The notes: generated from the letters alone by a model not told the origin. Numbered from the stretch's first letter, positions 53,386 to 62,247 are shown. The stretch is 64,000 bases of DNA from Oscillospiraceae bacterium (GCA_015067025.1 SVNC01000001.1:62001-126000), one strand, 5' to 3'. Translations and numbers: made by a program.

Positions 53386-53680
53386 AATCGGACAAGCATA
53401 GCTTGACCGATTCAGCGTGTAGACAAAGTCTTTGTCTACACGCTGGCAGACGAAGAAAAACGCACGCAGACGAGGAAACAGCCATCGTCGGCGTACGATG
53501 GTACGGTAGATGGATGTTGACGAAGTAAGCAAAAATGCTTTAGGGGAGCCGTTTGCGGCTCCCCTAAAATTTTATGTTGCAATTTTTATTTATACACTTA
53601 AATCAATATAAATTGCCTGTATTTTTGCGGTGCGTGAGCTTGTCTTCAGTCTGAATCGGACAAGCATCGCTTGTCCGATT
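53386..53680. repeat. Palindrome-rich intergenic element bounded by two copies of one hairpin
   Basis: AATCGGACAAGC hairpins lie at both ends (53386-53412, slightly decayed; 53654-53680, perfect). Between them are a perfect 15-bp palindrome (53414-53444), CATCGT/ACGATG (53483-53500) and a 13-bp stem with TTTG loop (53539-53568). No open frame. It looks like a composite of interspersed repeats; the hairpin at 53539 can end the metallo-hydrolase transcript. Confidence 0.65.
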
Positions 53681-53685
53681 TTGTA

Positions 53686-54624
53686 TTACAATTCTGTATC
53701 TATTACCAGATCCGTAAGCTTACCCTTGACGTCAAAATATTCTCTTCTTTTTTCATCATACACTTCTATAAGCATAAATTCAAGAGAGGATACCCTGTCT
53801 TTGTTTTCTTTTGCTTTTTCATAAATATTGTGAACCGGTGCAAGAGCTGAAGAAGATGAAAAAAGCAGTAACATTCTGTCTGCGAATGTACGAAGCTCTT
53901 TAAGTTCTGCTTTAATTTTATCATACGAATAAGTTAAGACAGCCGCTTGTTCTTCCAGTTTTTTCAGTTGTTCTGAAAACAATTCAGAAAGCGTTTTGCC
54001 GCTTTTCACGCTTCCGCCAAACATAAAGTCCACACTTCTCCACTCGCAACCACGGTCACGTGTGGCATAATAAAGAGTTTCTATATTATCATAAAGATCT
54101 GCCATACGTTCTTTCATTTCTTTTACCGTGTAAAAAGCCTGTTCCGCACTCTGTATCTCCTTTGAAAGAGGTAAAAGCATTTTTTCTGATTTTTCTATTT
54201 CCTCTGTGAGTGGATGACCTGCCTTTTTCATATCAAGTTTTTTCTCACCGATAAGAGTATCGAGAGTTTTTTCGCATTCGTCAAGCTCTTTTAATTCGTT
54301 AAGGTAAAATTCAAGATTATCACAGATTGCAGAATATTCTTTGTAAACGGCATCGTATTTCTTTTGGGCTTCATAAGCCTCATTCTTTTCCTTGTTCAGC
54401 TTTTCTACTTTTTGTCCTGTAAGGCTGTAGAAAAGGGATTTTATCCCACTCTTTTCAAGCTTTTCTATATCTGCCTGCTCCTTATTCCTGGATTTTTCAA
54501 GAGGATCAAGTCTTTTTTCAACTTCTTCTTTTTTGAGCAATAGCGTTCGTAAGGTTTTATTAAGATTTTCTCTGCCGTTAAGCTTTTTCCTGAGTTCTTT
54601 AAGCTGTTCGTCTGTATATCCCAT
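53686..54624 (-). CDS. Coiled-coil protein of unknown function
   Basis: 312 aa, very rich in Lys, Glu and Leu, with long predicted coiled coils (about 1-160 and 215-260). A central segment (about 165-210; MADLYDNIETLYYATRDRG, VDFMFGGSVKSGKTLSE) looks more globular. SGKT there is not in a convincing P-loop setting. No signal peptide or membrane segment. I do not recognise the family. Confidence 0.75.
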   Translation of the reverse strand: MGYTDEQLKELRKKLNGRENLNKTLRTLLLKKEEVEKRLDPLEKSRNKEQADIEKLEKSGIKSLFYSLTGQKVEKLNKEKNEAYEAQKKYDAVYKEYSAICDNLEFYLNELKELDECEKTLDTLIGEKKLDMKKAGHPLTEEIEKSEKMLLPLSKEIQSAEQAFYTVKEMKERMADLYDNIETLYYATRDRGCEWRSVDFMFGGSVKSGKTLSELFSEQLKKLEEQAAVLTYSYDKIKAELKELRTFADRMLLLFSSSSALAPVHNIYEKAKENKDRVSSLEFMLIEVYDEKRREYFDVKGKLTDLVIDTEL

Positions 54625-54784
54625 AAAGTTTCCTACTCTTTTTTTGTTTTTTTACAATTATATACTTTATCTGATATATTGTCAAGAGATGGGGATTAAG
54701 CGGTAAAAACACAACGGACGCCCATTAAGAGCATCCGCCGTGTTTTGATAATTTATCTGTTATCCCATTATTTTTTTAAACTTT

Positions 54785-55582
54785 TCATAAGCTGTTGCGA
54801 AACTGGGTAGGAGTTTTACCCTCTTTTTCTCTGAATTGCCGCATAAAGCTGTATTCGTTAGTATATCCACACCTTGTCGCAATCTCCCTTATTGTGAGAT
54901 TTGTGGCGGAGAGCAGTCTTTTTGCCTTTTGTATGCGGGAAGAAATAACATCGGTCATCACACTGACACCGAACATTTTTTTATACAGATGCTGAAAGCC
55001 TGAACGGCTCATACCAAGTCGTTTTGCCATTTCATCCACATCAGGCACCGCATCAGGCTGAGTGAATATCTCGTTTCTCAGCTGTGTAAAACGATAATTC
55101 TTTTCACTGAGAGCTTCTGAAAAAGCACACCTCTTCTGCTTTAAAAGGCGGGATAGCTTTAAAAATAGAATTTCAGTGTATCTTTCCTCAATTTCGCTAT
55201 GGTATGCATCAGAGGTGTATCGCTCGTAACAGAGAATATGTACAAGCTGAGAAATTTCTTCCACATCGTTGCCTAAATGAACAGGAGTATCTACAGGTAT
55301 TTCAAGATTGTCTATGAAATTCTGGTCCCAATAATCATTTTCAAAATACACCCAGTCATCCGTATACACGTCATCCTTTGCAGTATATCTGCATGGGGTG
55401 TCTGCCTTTAAAAGCACAAAGGAATTAGGCTTAACAACGTATTCCTTGCCGTTTATTGTGAAGAGTGCAGTTGTTTTCACGATAAGAAACAAAGGTGCTC
55501 CCGTACCTTTTGGTCTATCCATCTCAAAATGTTCTTTTTTCATATCGTGAATGTAATTATAACCGATGGTCCCTATCTTCAA
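54785..55582 (-). CDS. AraC-family transcriptional regulator
   Basis: 265 aa. N-terminal cupin-type sensing domain (about 25-110; FLIVKTTALFTINGKEYVV, NSFVLLKADTPCRY) and C-terminal double helix-turn-helix (about 165-265; VDEMAKRLGMSRSGFQHLYKKMFG, TIREIATRCGYTNEYSFMRQFREKEG). TTG start, 9 bases after GGAGAT. It lies directly downstream of, and in the same direction as, a GH43 gene, so sugar-dependent control of that gene is likely. Confidence 0.9.
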   Translation of the reverse strand: MKIGTIGYNYIHDMKKEHFEMDRPKGTGAPLFLIVKTTALFTINGKEYVVKPNSFVLLKADTPCRYTAKDDVYTDDWVYFENDYWDQNFIDNLEIPVDTPVHLGNDVEEISQLVHILCYERYTSDAYHSEIEERYTEILFLKLSRLLKQKRCAFSEALSEKNYRFTQLRNEIFTQPDAVPDVDEMAKRLGMSRSGFQHLYKKMFGVSVMTDVISSRIQKAKRLLSATNLTIREIATRCGYTNEYSFMRQFREKEGKTPTQFRNSL

Positions 55583-55615
55583 CGTATCATATCTCCTTTT
55601 CAGTGATATGATTCT

Positions 55616-55651
55616 ATTTTATCATACAGTTACCTTTTGTGCAACAGTTAC
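55616..55651 (-). promoter_or_regulatory. Promoter and direct repeats before the AraC gene
   Basis: On the minus strand: TTGCAC (55639-55644), 17-bp spacer, TAAAAT (55616-55621). GTAACTGT occurs twice at 18-bp pitch (55644-55651 and 55626-55633), flanking or touching the -35 box. It overlaps the end of the GH43 gene. Confidence 0.55.
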
Positions 55652-56997
55652 TTTGTAAAAACAAACTTTTTTAGTGCAAATAAGGTTCTGTTTTTGAAAT
55701 AACCCGCAGGCCAACCTTCGTAATCCGTTGTTATTTTAAAGAATACAGAATGTCTGCCTGTTACCGCCTTTACAACTGTTGTAAGAATTCCACCGTTTCT
55801 GCCGATATCAAGACAGCCTATTTCTTCTCCATCCTCGCCGTCAATAAGAATATGCATACGGCAGTCAAGTCCGAGTCCTTCAATATCAGCTGAAAACTCC
55901 ATAGTCTTACTGCCGAAGTCATCACCAAAATCAAAGTACTTGTAGCCGATAACTGTGCCTTCCCGAATATCAGTTATCGCTCTTTCAAAGATGTTCTTTT
56001 CAATAATTGTTCCGCTGTATTTAAGCACACAGGCGATATCCGCTTCTGTGATTTTATAAGGATTCAGAGAATCTTCAAAGCCAAGGGAGGTCATCTCTAC
56101 CGGAGGAATCGTTCCATCGGGAAGAATTTCAATCTTTTCTACGCAGGCTCTTCTTGACATTATGGAATTGTTGGTCATTCTGTGATAGAAGATATACCAC
56201 TGACCATTTATCTGTGCAATTGAGCCGTGATCGTTGCCGCCGGGATAATCAATTCCGTTATCCACTATATAACCTCTGTAGGTAAAAGGGCCTGTTGGCT
56301 TGTCTGAGGTTGCGTAAGCAAGACGGCAACCTCTTTTTGGCGAATAGATAAGATAGTAGGTATCTCCTACCTTTCGCGGTGAACAAGCCTCAAAGAACAA
56401 CTCATCATTTTCTGAAAAGCCGTATTCTTCTCTTGGTTCGATGGGGATAATATGTTCAACAACGGTATCTCCTGATACCTCGTACATATTATCAGGGTTT
56501 ACCTGTGCTATAAAGGAACGTTCAAAACCACAGTAAATATAAACCTTTCCGTCATCATCGACCAGCACCCCCGGATCAATAAACCAACCATTGCAGCAGA
56601 TCTCGTCAGGTACTGTGTATTTGTATTTTGAAAGGAGCTTGAACGGACCTTCAGGACGGTCGCTCACACCCACACAACCGATAGAATTTATGATATATGC
56701 GTAAAGATAATACTTGCCGTCCTTTTCCACCACATCGGGTGCATAAAGTTGCTGATTTTCTCCTGTCCAATCGGTATCAGAAGGGTGATCTCTGTCAGCC
56801 ATTGTATGGAATATATCTCCGTGACACACCCAGTTATTGAGGTCGTTTATCGGGGCACTCCAGCATTTCAGCACATAATCACAGAACGAGGGCGAACCTG
56901 CCTTGTCGTGAGAACCGTAGACATATACTCTGTCCCCGAATACTCTTGGTTCTCCGTCGGGGATATACTCCCAGTTAGGTAAATATGGATTTGCCAT
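55648..56997 (-). CDS. GH43-family glycoside hydrolase (cytoplasmic)
   Basis: 449 aa. Five-bladed propeller domain (about 1-310) with the three acidic catalytic positions in DGEPRVFGDRVYVYGSHD (base), FIDPGVLVDDDG and FFEACSPRK (acid). C-terminal beta-sandwich of about 130 residues (TVIGYKYFDFGDDFGSKTME onward) resembles a carbohydrate-binding module. No signal peptide, so it probably acts on imported arabino- or xylo-oligosaccharides. Its own promoter lies at 57033-57061. Confidence 0.88.
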   Translation of the reverse strand: MANPYLPNWEYIPDGEPRVFGDRVYVYGSHDKAGSPSFCDYVLKCWSAPINDLNNWVCHGDIFHTMADRDHPSDTDWTGENQQLYAPDVVEKDGKYYLYAYIINSIGCVGVSDRPEGPFKLLSKYKYTVPDEICCNGWFIDPGVLVDDDGKVYIYCGFERSFIAQVNPDNMYEVSGDTVVEHIIPIEPREEYGFSENDELFFEACSPRKVGDTYYLIYSPKRGCRLAYATSDKPTGPFTYRGYIVDNGIDYPGGNDHGSIAQINGQWYIFYHRMTNNSIMSRRACVEKIEILPDGTIPPVEMTSLGFEDSLNPYKITEADIACVLKYSGTIIEKNIFERAITDIREGTVIGYKYFDFGDDFGSKTMEFSADIEGLGLDCRMHILIDGEDGEEIGCLDIGRNGGILTTVVKAVTGRHSVFFKITTDYEGWPAGYFKNRTLFALKKFVFTK

Positions 56998-57032
56998 TTA
57001 AAAATTCTCCTTATGTTTTTTGTTATATTCAC

Positions 57033-57061
57033 ATTATAGAACCTAAGACCGTTTTTTTCAA
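57033..57061 (-). promoter_or_regulatory. Promoter of the GH43 gene
   Basis: On the minus strand: TTGAAA (57056-57061), 17-bp spacer, TATAAT (57033-57038), 36 bases before the start codon. Confidence 0.75.
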
Positions 57062-57144
57062 TGTCCTAATGTAGCCGAAAAGGTGACGTTTTGTGCAAAA
57101 GCATATACAACAAAAAAAGGGGCTGTTTTTTAAGGCTCCATTTC

Positions 57145-57172
57145 TTGACATTTAGGTGTTATATGCTATAAT
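57145..57172 (+). promoter_or_regulatory. Promoter of the leucine-rich-repeat gene
   Basis: TTGACA at 57145-57150 and TATAAT at 57167-57172 with a 16-bp spacer, 43 bases before the start. Confidence 0.78.
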
Positions 57173-57214
57173 TATAGTAAATTTAAATGCGAAATTTCTA
57201 CAAGGAGCAGTACG

Positions 57215-57823
57215 ATGAAAAAGCTTAAATTATTATCCGTGTTATTGTCAGCATTTGCTTTTATCTTTTTCTGTGCAGATATGGTAGCCTTTGCGGACGA
57301 AACCAACGTTTTTGATTATAGAATAAATGCAGACGGAACAGCCACTATAATTGGCTTTAAAGCAAATGATATAAATATAGTCATTCCCGAAACTGTAGAT
57401 GCCTACAAGGTAACTGCAATAGGTGATTATGCTTTTTCAGGTATGAATGGAATTGAAAAGTTGACGATCAACGCAGAAATCACTTCTATCGGCAATTCAG
57501 CCTTCTATGGTTGCACTTCGCTTAAAGAGGTTGAAATACCGGATACTGTTACACAAATAGGCGAATATGCCTTTGGCAATTGCCCCTTGCTCATACCCGA
57601 TATAATACCCGATAGCGTTCAGAATAAAAATGATAAAATTTTTGCACTTCGTGATGATATAGCTGACGATACCGCCTCATCTGATACAGAATCCGAAACA
57701 GACAACGAAAATGATAATACACCTATAATAGTTATGTTGGTGATTGTATCTGCTTTCAGTGCAATCGCTTGTGGAGTATGTGTCTGGATGTTTGTAAAGT
57801 CAAAAAGAAATAAAACAAATTGA
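57215..57823 (+). CDS. Membrane-anchored BspA-type leucine-rich-repeat protein
   Basis: 202 aa. Signal peptide (cleavage about VAFA-DE, residue 27), a short run of LRR_5/BspA-type repeats (VTAIGDYAFSGMNGIEKLTI, TSIGNSAFYGCTSLKEVEIP, TQIGEYAFGNCPLL), an acidic Ser/Thr/Asp/Asn spacer, and a C-terminal membrane segment (about 169-193) with a positively charged tail. An exposed binding protein is likely; its partner is unknown. Much shorter than typical BspA proteins. Confidence 0.87.
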   Translation: MKKLKLLSVLLSAFAFIFFCADMVAFADETNVFDYRINADGTATIIGFKANDINIVIPETVDAYKVTAIGDYAFSGMNGIEKLTINAEITSIGNSAFYGCTSLKEVEIPDTVTQIGEYAFGNCPLLIPDIIPDSVQNKNDKIFALRDDIADDTASSDTESETDNENDNTPIIVMLVIVSAFSAIACGVCVWMFVKSKRNKTN

Positions 57824-57882
57824 GGGTGTGACTTTTTATACGATCCACCTCCGAAGTCAGAATGTATTGGAGAAAGTTATTC

Positions 57883-58053
57883 GGGCGAATACAATTCGCC
57901 CCTACAGAATGGTAGAATAATAATGTAGTAGATTGTCCGTAATACCGATGCAAACAAGTTTTATAGTGCCATTCCCACGAAATCGCAAAAGGAAAATGTA
58001 GGGGTCGGCGAGCAGAATTGCGGCGCCCTTCAGGGCATGTCCTCGACGACCCG
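57883..58053. repeat. Intergenic palindromic repeat elements
   Basis: Hairpin GGGCGAAT-ACA-ATTCGCCC (57883-57901) runs into CCCCTACA (57899-57906), whose complement TGTAGGGG lies at 57997-58004. The latter opens a second hairpin (GGGTCG-G-CGAG with CTCG-A-CGACCC, 58002-58053) with an inner GCCCT/AGGGC stem. Such motifs look like interspersed repeats; copy number cannot be judged here. Confidence 0.6.
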
Positions 58054-58108
58054 TTATTGTAATCGCAATTTTTTTGATAAAAAAAGAGACAATTAGGATG
58101 AATGTATA

Positions 58109-58501
58109 ATGAAATGTGTTTTTTGTCATAAAGAGAAAATTATAACAGATATTATTTATGAAGATGAATCGGTGATGGCATTTATGGATATGGAGCCTAT
58201 TAACGAGGGGCATATATTGTTAGTTCCCAAGGAGCATTACCTTGATGTTGATGAGATTCCTGATGAAACACTCTCCCGTTTAATGATAGTATCAAAGAAA
58301 ATAGTGGCAGTCTTAAAAGAAATATATAAACCGGACGGATACACCATAATACAGAACGGTGGAAGATTTAACGACGTAGGCCACTATCATCTGCATATTT
58401 TCCCGAGATTTGTCAGCGATGGATTCGGGTGGATCTATGGTGATAATTCAATGAATTTAAATTCTGAAATAGCAAGAAGAATCAGAGATAGGTTAACATA
58501 A
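58109..58501 (+). CDS. HIT-family nucleotide hydrolase
   Basis: 130 aa. The histidine triad HYHLH appears in VGHYHLHIFPR near residue 93. CVFCHKE at the N-terminus is the zinc-like pair of Hint-type proteins, and INEGHILLVPKEHY is typical. Hydrolyses purine nucleoside phosphoramidates in characterised relatives. It stands alone between two repeat-rich gaps. Confidence 0.9.
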   Translation: MKCVFCHKEKIITDIIYEDESVMAFMDMEPINEGHILLVPKEHYLDVDEIPDETLSRLMIVSKKIVAVLKEIYKPDGYTIIQNGGRFNDVGHYHLHIFPRFVSDGFGWIYGDNSMNLNSEIARRIRDRLT

Positions 58502-58607
58502 AAAGAGAGAAGTCTGCTTAAAATCACCGTCAGAGTGCCGTTTTTGTGTTTCCTTACGGGTGTTAAATATAATAAAGGAAAATGAAAAATCGGTGTTTAT
58601 CGGGGAT

Positions 58608-58690
58608 ACCTCATCCGTCAAATGAAATTTTAATGCCATTTGCCACCTTCTCCTCGAGGAGAAGCTGTCACCGAAGGTGACTGATGAGGT
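58608..58690. repeat. 83-bp composite palindromic repeat
   Basis: Outer arms ACCTCATCCGTCA (58608-58620) and TGACTGATGAGGT (58678-58690) pair with one mismatch. Inside are a perfect palindrome CTTCTCC-TCGA-GGAGAAG (58647-58664) and TCACC-GAA-GGTGA (58668-58680). No open frame. The rest of the 58502-58805 gap shows nothing else I can support. Confidence 0.65.
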
Positions 58691-58805
58691 GTTAATATAC
58701 AAATAAATCTTCGCACATATAAATAATCCCGCCGTTTTGCAACTGCGGGATTACGTATTTCTTATAAAAGGCGGAAATCGGGAGCGGCGACACGCCACAA
58801 CCTTC

Positions 58806-59336
58806 TTACTGCTCCATACCGAGCTTTATAGCCTTGAGGTTTACTTCAATAAGGTGAGCCTTCTTAGGAGGAATAACCTTGTTCATTGCCTTTTCTACAG
58901 TTTCCATGGAAGCAATGCCTGTTTCCTTTAAAAGCTTACCTAAAAGGATGATGTTAGCCATACCCTTCATATTGTTTTCTGCGGCAAGACCTGTTGCAGG
59001 TACGTAGTAGCAGTCGATATCTGTTCTGTCGCACTTTGCGTCAACAAGTGTGCTGTCGATGAATACCTTACCGCCCTTTACAACAGTATCAATGAACTTG
59101 TCGTAGCTGGGAGTATTCATAGCGATGAGAAGGTCAGGCTCATCAACGAGGGGAGAACCGATAGGATCATCACTTACAACTACTGAACAGTTGCAAGTAC
59201 CGCCTCGCATTTCAGGACCGTAGGAAGGAAGCCAGGAAACTTCCTTTTCGTCTATAAGACCGAAGTAAGCCAGCATCTTACCGATAAATAAGATACCCTG
59301 ACCACCGAAGCCTGCAAGTAAAATATTGTTTGTCAT
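58806..59336 (-). CDS. 2-oxoacid:ferredoxin oxidoreductase, gamma subunit
   Basis: 176 aa. Gamma-subunit motifs [14 protein letters not shown] at the N-terminus and [19 protein letters not shown] are visible. It joins the CoA-binding part to the complex. Four-base overlap with the beta gene, the last gene of the operon. Confidence 0.93.
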   Translation of the reverse strand: MTNNILLAGFGGQGILFIGKMLAYFGLIDEKEVSWLPSYGPEMRGGTCNCSVVVSDDPIGSPLVDEPDLLIAMNTPSYDKFIDTVVKGGKVFIDSTLVDAKCDRTDIDCYYVPATGLAAENNMKGMANIILLGKLLKETGIASMETVEKAMNKVIPPKKAHLIEVNLKAIKLGMEQ

Positions 59337-60073
59337 CTTACAGCACCCTCCTTATATACACCGAGAGGATAGTAAGGAATCATCTCTGTTTTAACTCTTT
59401 CAAGAGCTTCAACAGGTGTCTTACCCCAGTTTGTAGGACAAGTTGAGAGAACCTCAATGATTGAGAAGCCCTGCTTGTTCTTCTGGAACTCAAAGCCCTT
59501 TCTGATAGCTGCCTTTGCTTTTCTTACGTTGGCAGGATCAATAACGGTTACGCGTTCTGCTAAAGCTACACCATCAAGCTGAGAAAGCATTTCACAAACC
59601 TTTACAGGGAAGCCTTCGTTTGAGGTATCTCTACCATAAGGAGTTGTCTGTGTAACCTGACCGGGAAGAGTAGTAGGAGCCATCTGACCACCTGTCATAC
59701 CGTAGGTTGTGTTGTTGATAAAGATAACTGTGATGTTTTCGCCTCTTGTTGCAGCGTGTACTATTTCAGCAGTACCGATAGCAGCAAGGTCGCCGTCACC
59801 CTGATATGTAAATACAAACTTATCGGGGTTAGCTCTCTTTACACCTGTAGCTACCGCAGGAGCACGTCCGTGTGCAGCTTCAAGCATATCACATTCAAAA
59901 TAATCGTAAGCCATAACGGAGCATCCAACGGGGCAAACACCGATTGTTTCGCCTTCAATACCCATTTCGTCGATTACCTCTGCTACGAGTCTGTGCACGA
60001 TACCGTGTGTACAGCCGGGGCAGTAGTGGGTGGTTACGTCCGCTAAAGCGTGAGGTCTTTTAAATTCAGGCAT
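59333..60073 (-). CDS. 2-oxoacid:ferredoxin oxidoreductase, beta subunit (TPP-binding)
   Basis: 246 aa. Thiamine-pyrophosphate motif GDGDLAAIGTAE ending in NNTTYGMTGGQ, with cysteines CPGCTHG and CPVGC near the N-terminus. Members are annotated as 2-oxoglutarate (Kor) or branched-chain (Vor) oxidoreductases; substrate cannot be decided from the motifs. Overlaps the alpha gene by one base. Confidence 0.93.
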   Translation of the reverse strand: MPEFKRPHALADVTTHYCPGCTHGIVHRLVAEVIDEMGIEGETIGVCPVGCSVMAYDYFECDMLEAAHGRAPAVATGVKRANPDKFVFTYQGDGDLAAIGTAEIVHAATRGENITVIFINNTTYGMTGGQMAPTTLPGQVTQTTPYGRDTSNEGFPVKVCEMLSQLDGVALAERVTVIDPANVRKAKAAIRKGFEFQKNKQGFSIIEVLSTCPTNWGKTPVEALERVKTEMIPYYPLGVYKEGAVR

Positions 60074-61140
60074 TAGTTCTTACCTCCCATTTCCTTGATT
60101 TTTGCGAGAATTTCAGCAGGCTTGGGGATAATACCGCCTGTTCTGCCGTAGAATTCTACAGGCTTTGAGCAGTTAAGTGCAAGCTTAACGTCCTCAACCA
60201 TCTGACCCATTGACATTTCAACAACGAGAACGTTCTTTGCATTCTTGCAAGCTTCGTTGATTTCGTTAACAGGGAAGGGCCAGAGTGTTACAGGTCTTAC
60301 GATACCTGCCTTGATGCCTTCTTTTCTTGCAGCTTCTACAGCGGACTTTGCAAGTCTTGCTGTAGAGCCGTAAGCTATTACAACCGTCTCAGCATCGTCA
60401 CAGTAGTCGCATATAGCTTCTGTGTGCTTAGCCTTAACGTCTTCATATCTCTGGAATCTTTCGCGAACCTTATCTTCAAGCTCATCGGGCTTTAAGTAAA
60501 GTGAGTTGATGATTGTGTGCTTTCTCTTACCACCGTGACCTGATGCAGCCCAGGGCTTACCAGAAGCGTCAGACATCTTGATTTCAACATCTTCAAAAGC
60601 AACAGGTTCCATCATCTGACCGAGCAGACCGTCTGCTAAGATAACAGCAGGCATTCTGTATTCATCTGCTAAATCAAAAGCCTTTGTAACTGTGTCAACC
60701 ATTTCCTGTACGGAAGCGGGAGCAAATACGAGAGCGTGGAAGTCACCGTGACCTAAAGCGTGAGTAACCTGCCAGTAGTCTGCCTGAGAGGGCTGAATAC
60801 CGCCAAGACCGGGGCCGCCTCTCTGTACGTTGATGATAACGCAGGGAAGATCAGCACCTGCTATGTAAGAGATACCCTCTGTCTTAAGAGAAATTCCGGG
60901 AGAAGAGGAGGATGTCATACATCTGATACCTGAACCTGCACAGCCATAAACCATGTTGATAGCTGCAACTTCGCTTTCAGCCTGTAAGAATACACCGCCA
61001 ACCTTGGGCATTCTCTTGGATAAATATGCTGAGATTTCTGTCTGAGGAGTGATAGGGTAGCCAAAGAAGCACTTGCAGCCTGCTCTGATGGCAGCCTCTG
61101 CTAACGCCTCGTTACCTTTCATTAAGCTCTTTTCTGCCAT
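60073..61140 (-). CDS. 2-oxoacid:ferredoxin oxidoreductase, alpha subunit
   Basis: 355 aa. FFGYPITPQTEISAYL, QAESEVAAINMVYGCAGSG, TSSSSPGISLKTEG and the QRGGPGLG motif define the alpha subunit of the Kor/Vor group. With delta, beta and gamma it forms a four-subunit enzyme that converts 2-oxoacids and CoA to acyl-CoA and reduced ferredoxin, or works in reverse for amino-acid synthesis. Confidence 0.94.
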   Translation of the reverse strand: MAEKSLMKGNEALAEAAIRAGCKCFFGYPITPQTEISAYLSKRMPKVGGVFLQAESEVAAINMVYGCAGSGIRCMTSSSSPGISLKTEGISYIAGADLPCVIINVQRGGPGLGGIQPSQADYWQVTHALGHGDFHALVFAPASVQEMVDTVTKAFDLADEYRMPAVILADGLLGQMMEPVAFEDVEIKMSDASGKPWAASGHGGKRKHTIINSLYLKPDELEDKVRERFQRYEDVKAKHTEAICDYCDDAETVVIAYGSTARLAKSAVEAARKEGIKAGIVRPVTLWPFPVNEINEACKNAKNVLVVEMSMGQMVEDVKLALNCSKPVEFYGRTGGIIPKPAEILAKIKEMGGKN

Positions 61141-61352
61141 TAGTTGTCACCTCCTATTGTAATTGCACAATCGGGACACATAACTGCACATAATGCACAA
61201 CCGATGCAAGCGTCATCGTCTATACATACCGCTGTGTAATAGCCCTTTTTGTTCAGTTTTTCCGTCTGCAGTTCCACAATCTTCTTGGGGCAGGATGTGG
61301 TGCAAAGTCCACAACCCTTGCAGCGGTCAAAGTCAACCTTCATTTTAGCCAT
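61140..61352 (-). CDS. 2-oxoacid:ferredoxin oxidoreductase, delta (2[4Fe-4S] ferredoxin) subunit
   Basis: About 70 aa with two cluster motifs, CKGCGLCTTSCP and CIGCALCAVMCP. ATG 61352 is chosen because AAAGGACAGG precedes it; an in-frame ATG at 61373 has no ribosome-binding site. First gene of the operon. Upstream are two small dyads of identical geometry (61384-61400 and 61424-61440). Confidence 0.9.
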   Translation of the reverse strand: MAKMKVDFDRCKGCGLCTTSCPKKIVELQTEKLNKKGYYTAVCIDDDACIGCALCAVMCPDCAITIGGDN

Positions 61353-61448
61353 TGTTCTGACCTGTCCTTTCATAGTTTAAGTCTTTCCGTTTGTCGGAAA
61401 ACATTTAATTTACATAATTTATATTAACCTTTACGGTTAAAATCGAAA

Positions 61449-62111
61449 TTAACCTTCAAACTCTTCCCAGAGCTTCTTTACGTATACCTCTACGGGATAG
61501 CCCTTGTCTATACCCTCTAAAAATTCTGCCTTACCGCAGTTTGCTACAAGAGGAAGGTCTGCCGTCTTTGCAACCTCATTTGCATAAGCAAGAGAGTTTT
61601 TTATCGTGTCAGCGTCAGTTTCGTTTCCTAAGTTGGAATTGTTGATAATGCCACCGCATTTAAGACCTGAAGAAAATTCGATATCCTTCATAAGCTGTAA
61701 TGCTTCACAAGGCTCTTTTGTGAGATATCTGTAGCAGTTTATTACGTAAAGCATCGTCGTATCATGATTTTTAAATACGGGTAAATATCTGCCCAGTGCC
61801 TTTGCACCTTCATCATCGCCGCCTACGTCTATTATGATGTAGCCCTCTTTATCTGCAATACTGCGTATATCAAAGTTAAGGGCAGGTATATCGAGGTTAG
61901 AGTTTGCGTACATCGGTACAGTAAGAGTCACGTTGCGACTTTTAAAAAGCTCTTCAAAATCTGCTGTACGGAAATAAGGATTTACGATATCAAGGTCTAC
62001 AACCGTTACCTTTTCTCCTTTTGCCGCAAGCTCTAAAGCCATATTGACGGAAATATTTGTTTTTCCTGAGCCGTAATGACCCGTTACTATAGTAACTTTT
62101 GAGTAATCCAT
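61449..62111 (-). CDS. ParA/MinD-type ATP-binding protein
   Basis: 220 aa SIMIBI-class P-loop protein: GHYGSGKTNISVN (P-loop), VVDLDIVNPYFR (switch), IIIDVGGDDEGA. Not a clear ParA or MinD; related proteins are often labelled CobQ/CobB-type ATPases. It sits directly upstream of the 2-oxoacid oxidoreductase genes on the same strand. A maturation or cluster-loading role would fit but is inference. Confidence 0.83.
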   Translation of the reverse strand: MDYSKVTIVTGHYGSGKTNISVNMALELAAKGEKVTVVDLDIVNPYFRTADFEELFKSRNVTLTVPMYANSNLDIPALNFDIRSIADKEGYIIIDVGGDDEGAKALGRYLPVFKNHDTTMLYVINCYRYLTKEPCEALQLMKDIEFSSGLKCGGIINNSNLGNETDADTIKNSLAYANEVAKTADLPLVANCGKAEFLEGIDKGYPVEVYVKKLWEEFEG

Positions 62112-62137
62112 CTTTACTGTCCTTGAAATAAAAAGTA

Positions 62138-62166
62138 AAAGTGCTATATCATAAATATAGCACTTT
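62138..62166 (-). terminator. Terminator after ftsH
   Basis: Perfect 12-bp stem (62138-62149 with 62155-62166), five-base loop and T-rich sequence on the minus strand, 27 bases before the ParA-like start. There is no room for a separate promoter between them, so read-through probably expresses the ATPase gene, unless a promoter lies upstream of the hairpin. Confidence 0.75.
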
Positions 62167-62247
62167 ACATTATACCATTATTTTGCCGATTTGTAAATAC
62201 TTTAACACTACAAATTACTACAGTAAAATGAGGTTTTTTTGTGTATT

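Noticed and set aside
54000-54100. SGKT in the coiled-coil protein as a Walker A motif
   Set aside because: It lacks the preceding glycine-rich loop, and no Walker B follows.
57883-58053. Riboswitch before the HIT gene
   Set aside because: The stems are simple palindromes typical of interspersed repeats; no conserved aptamer core is visible.
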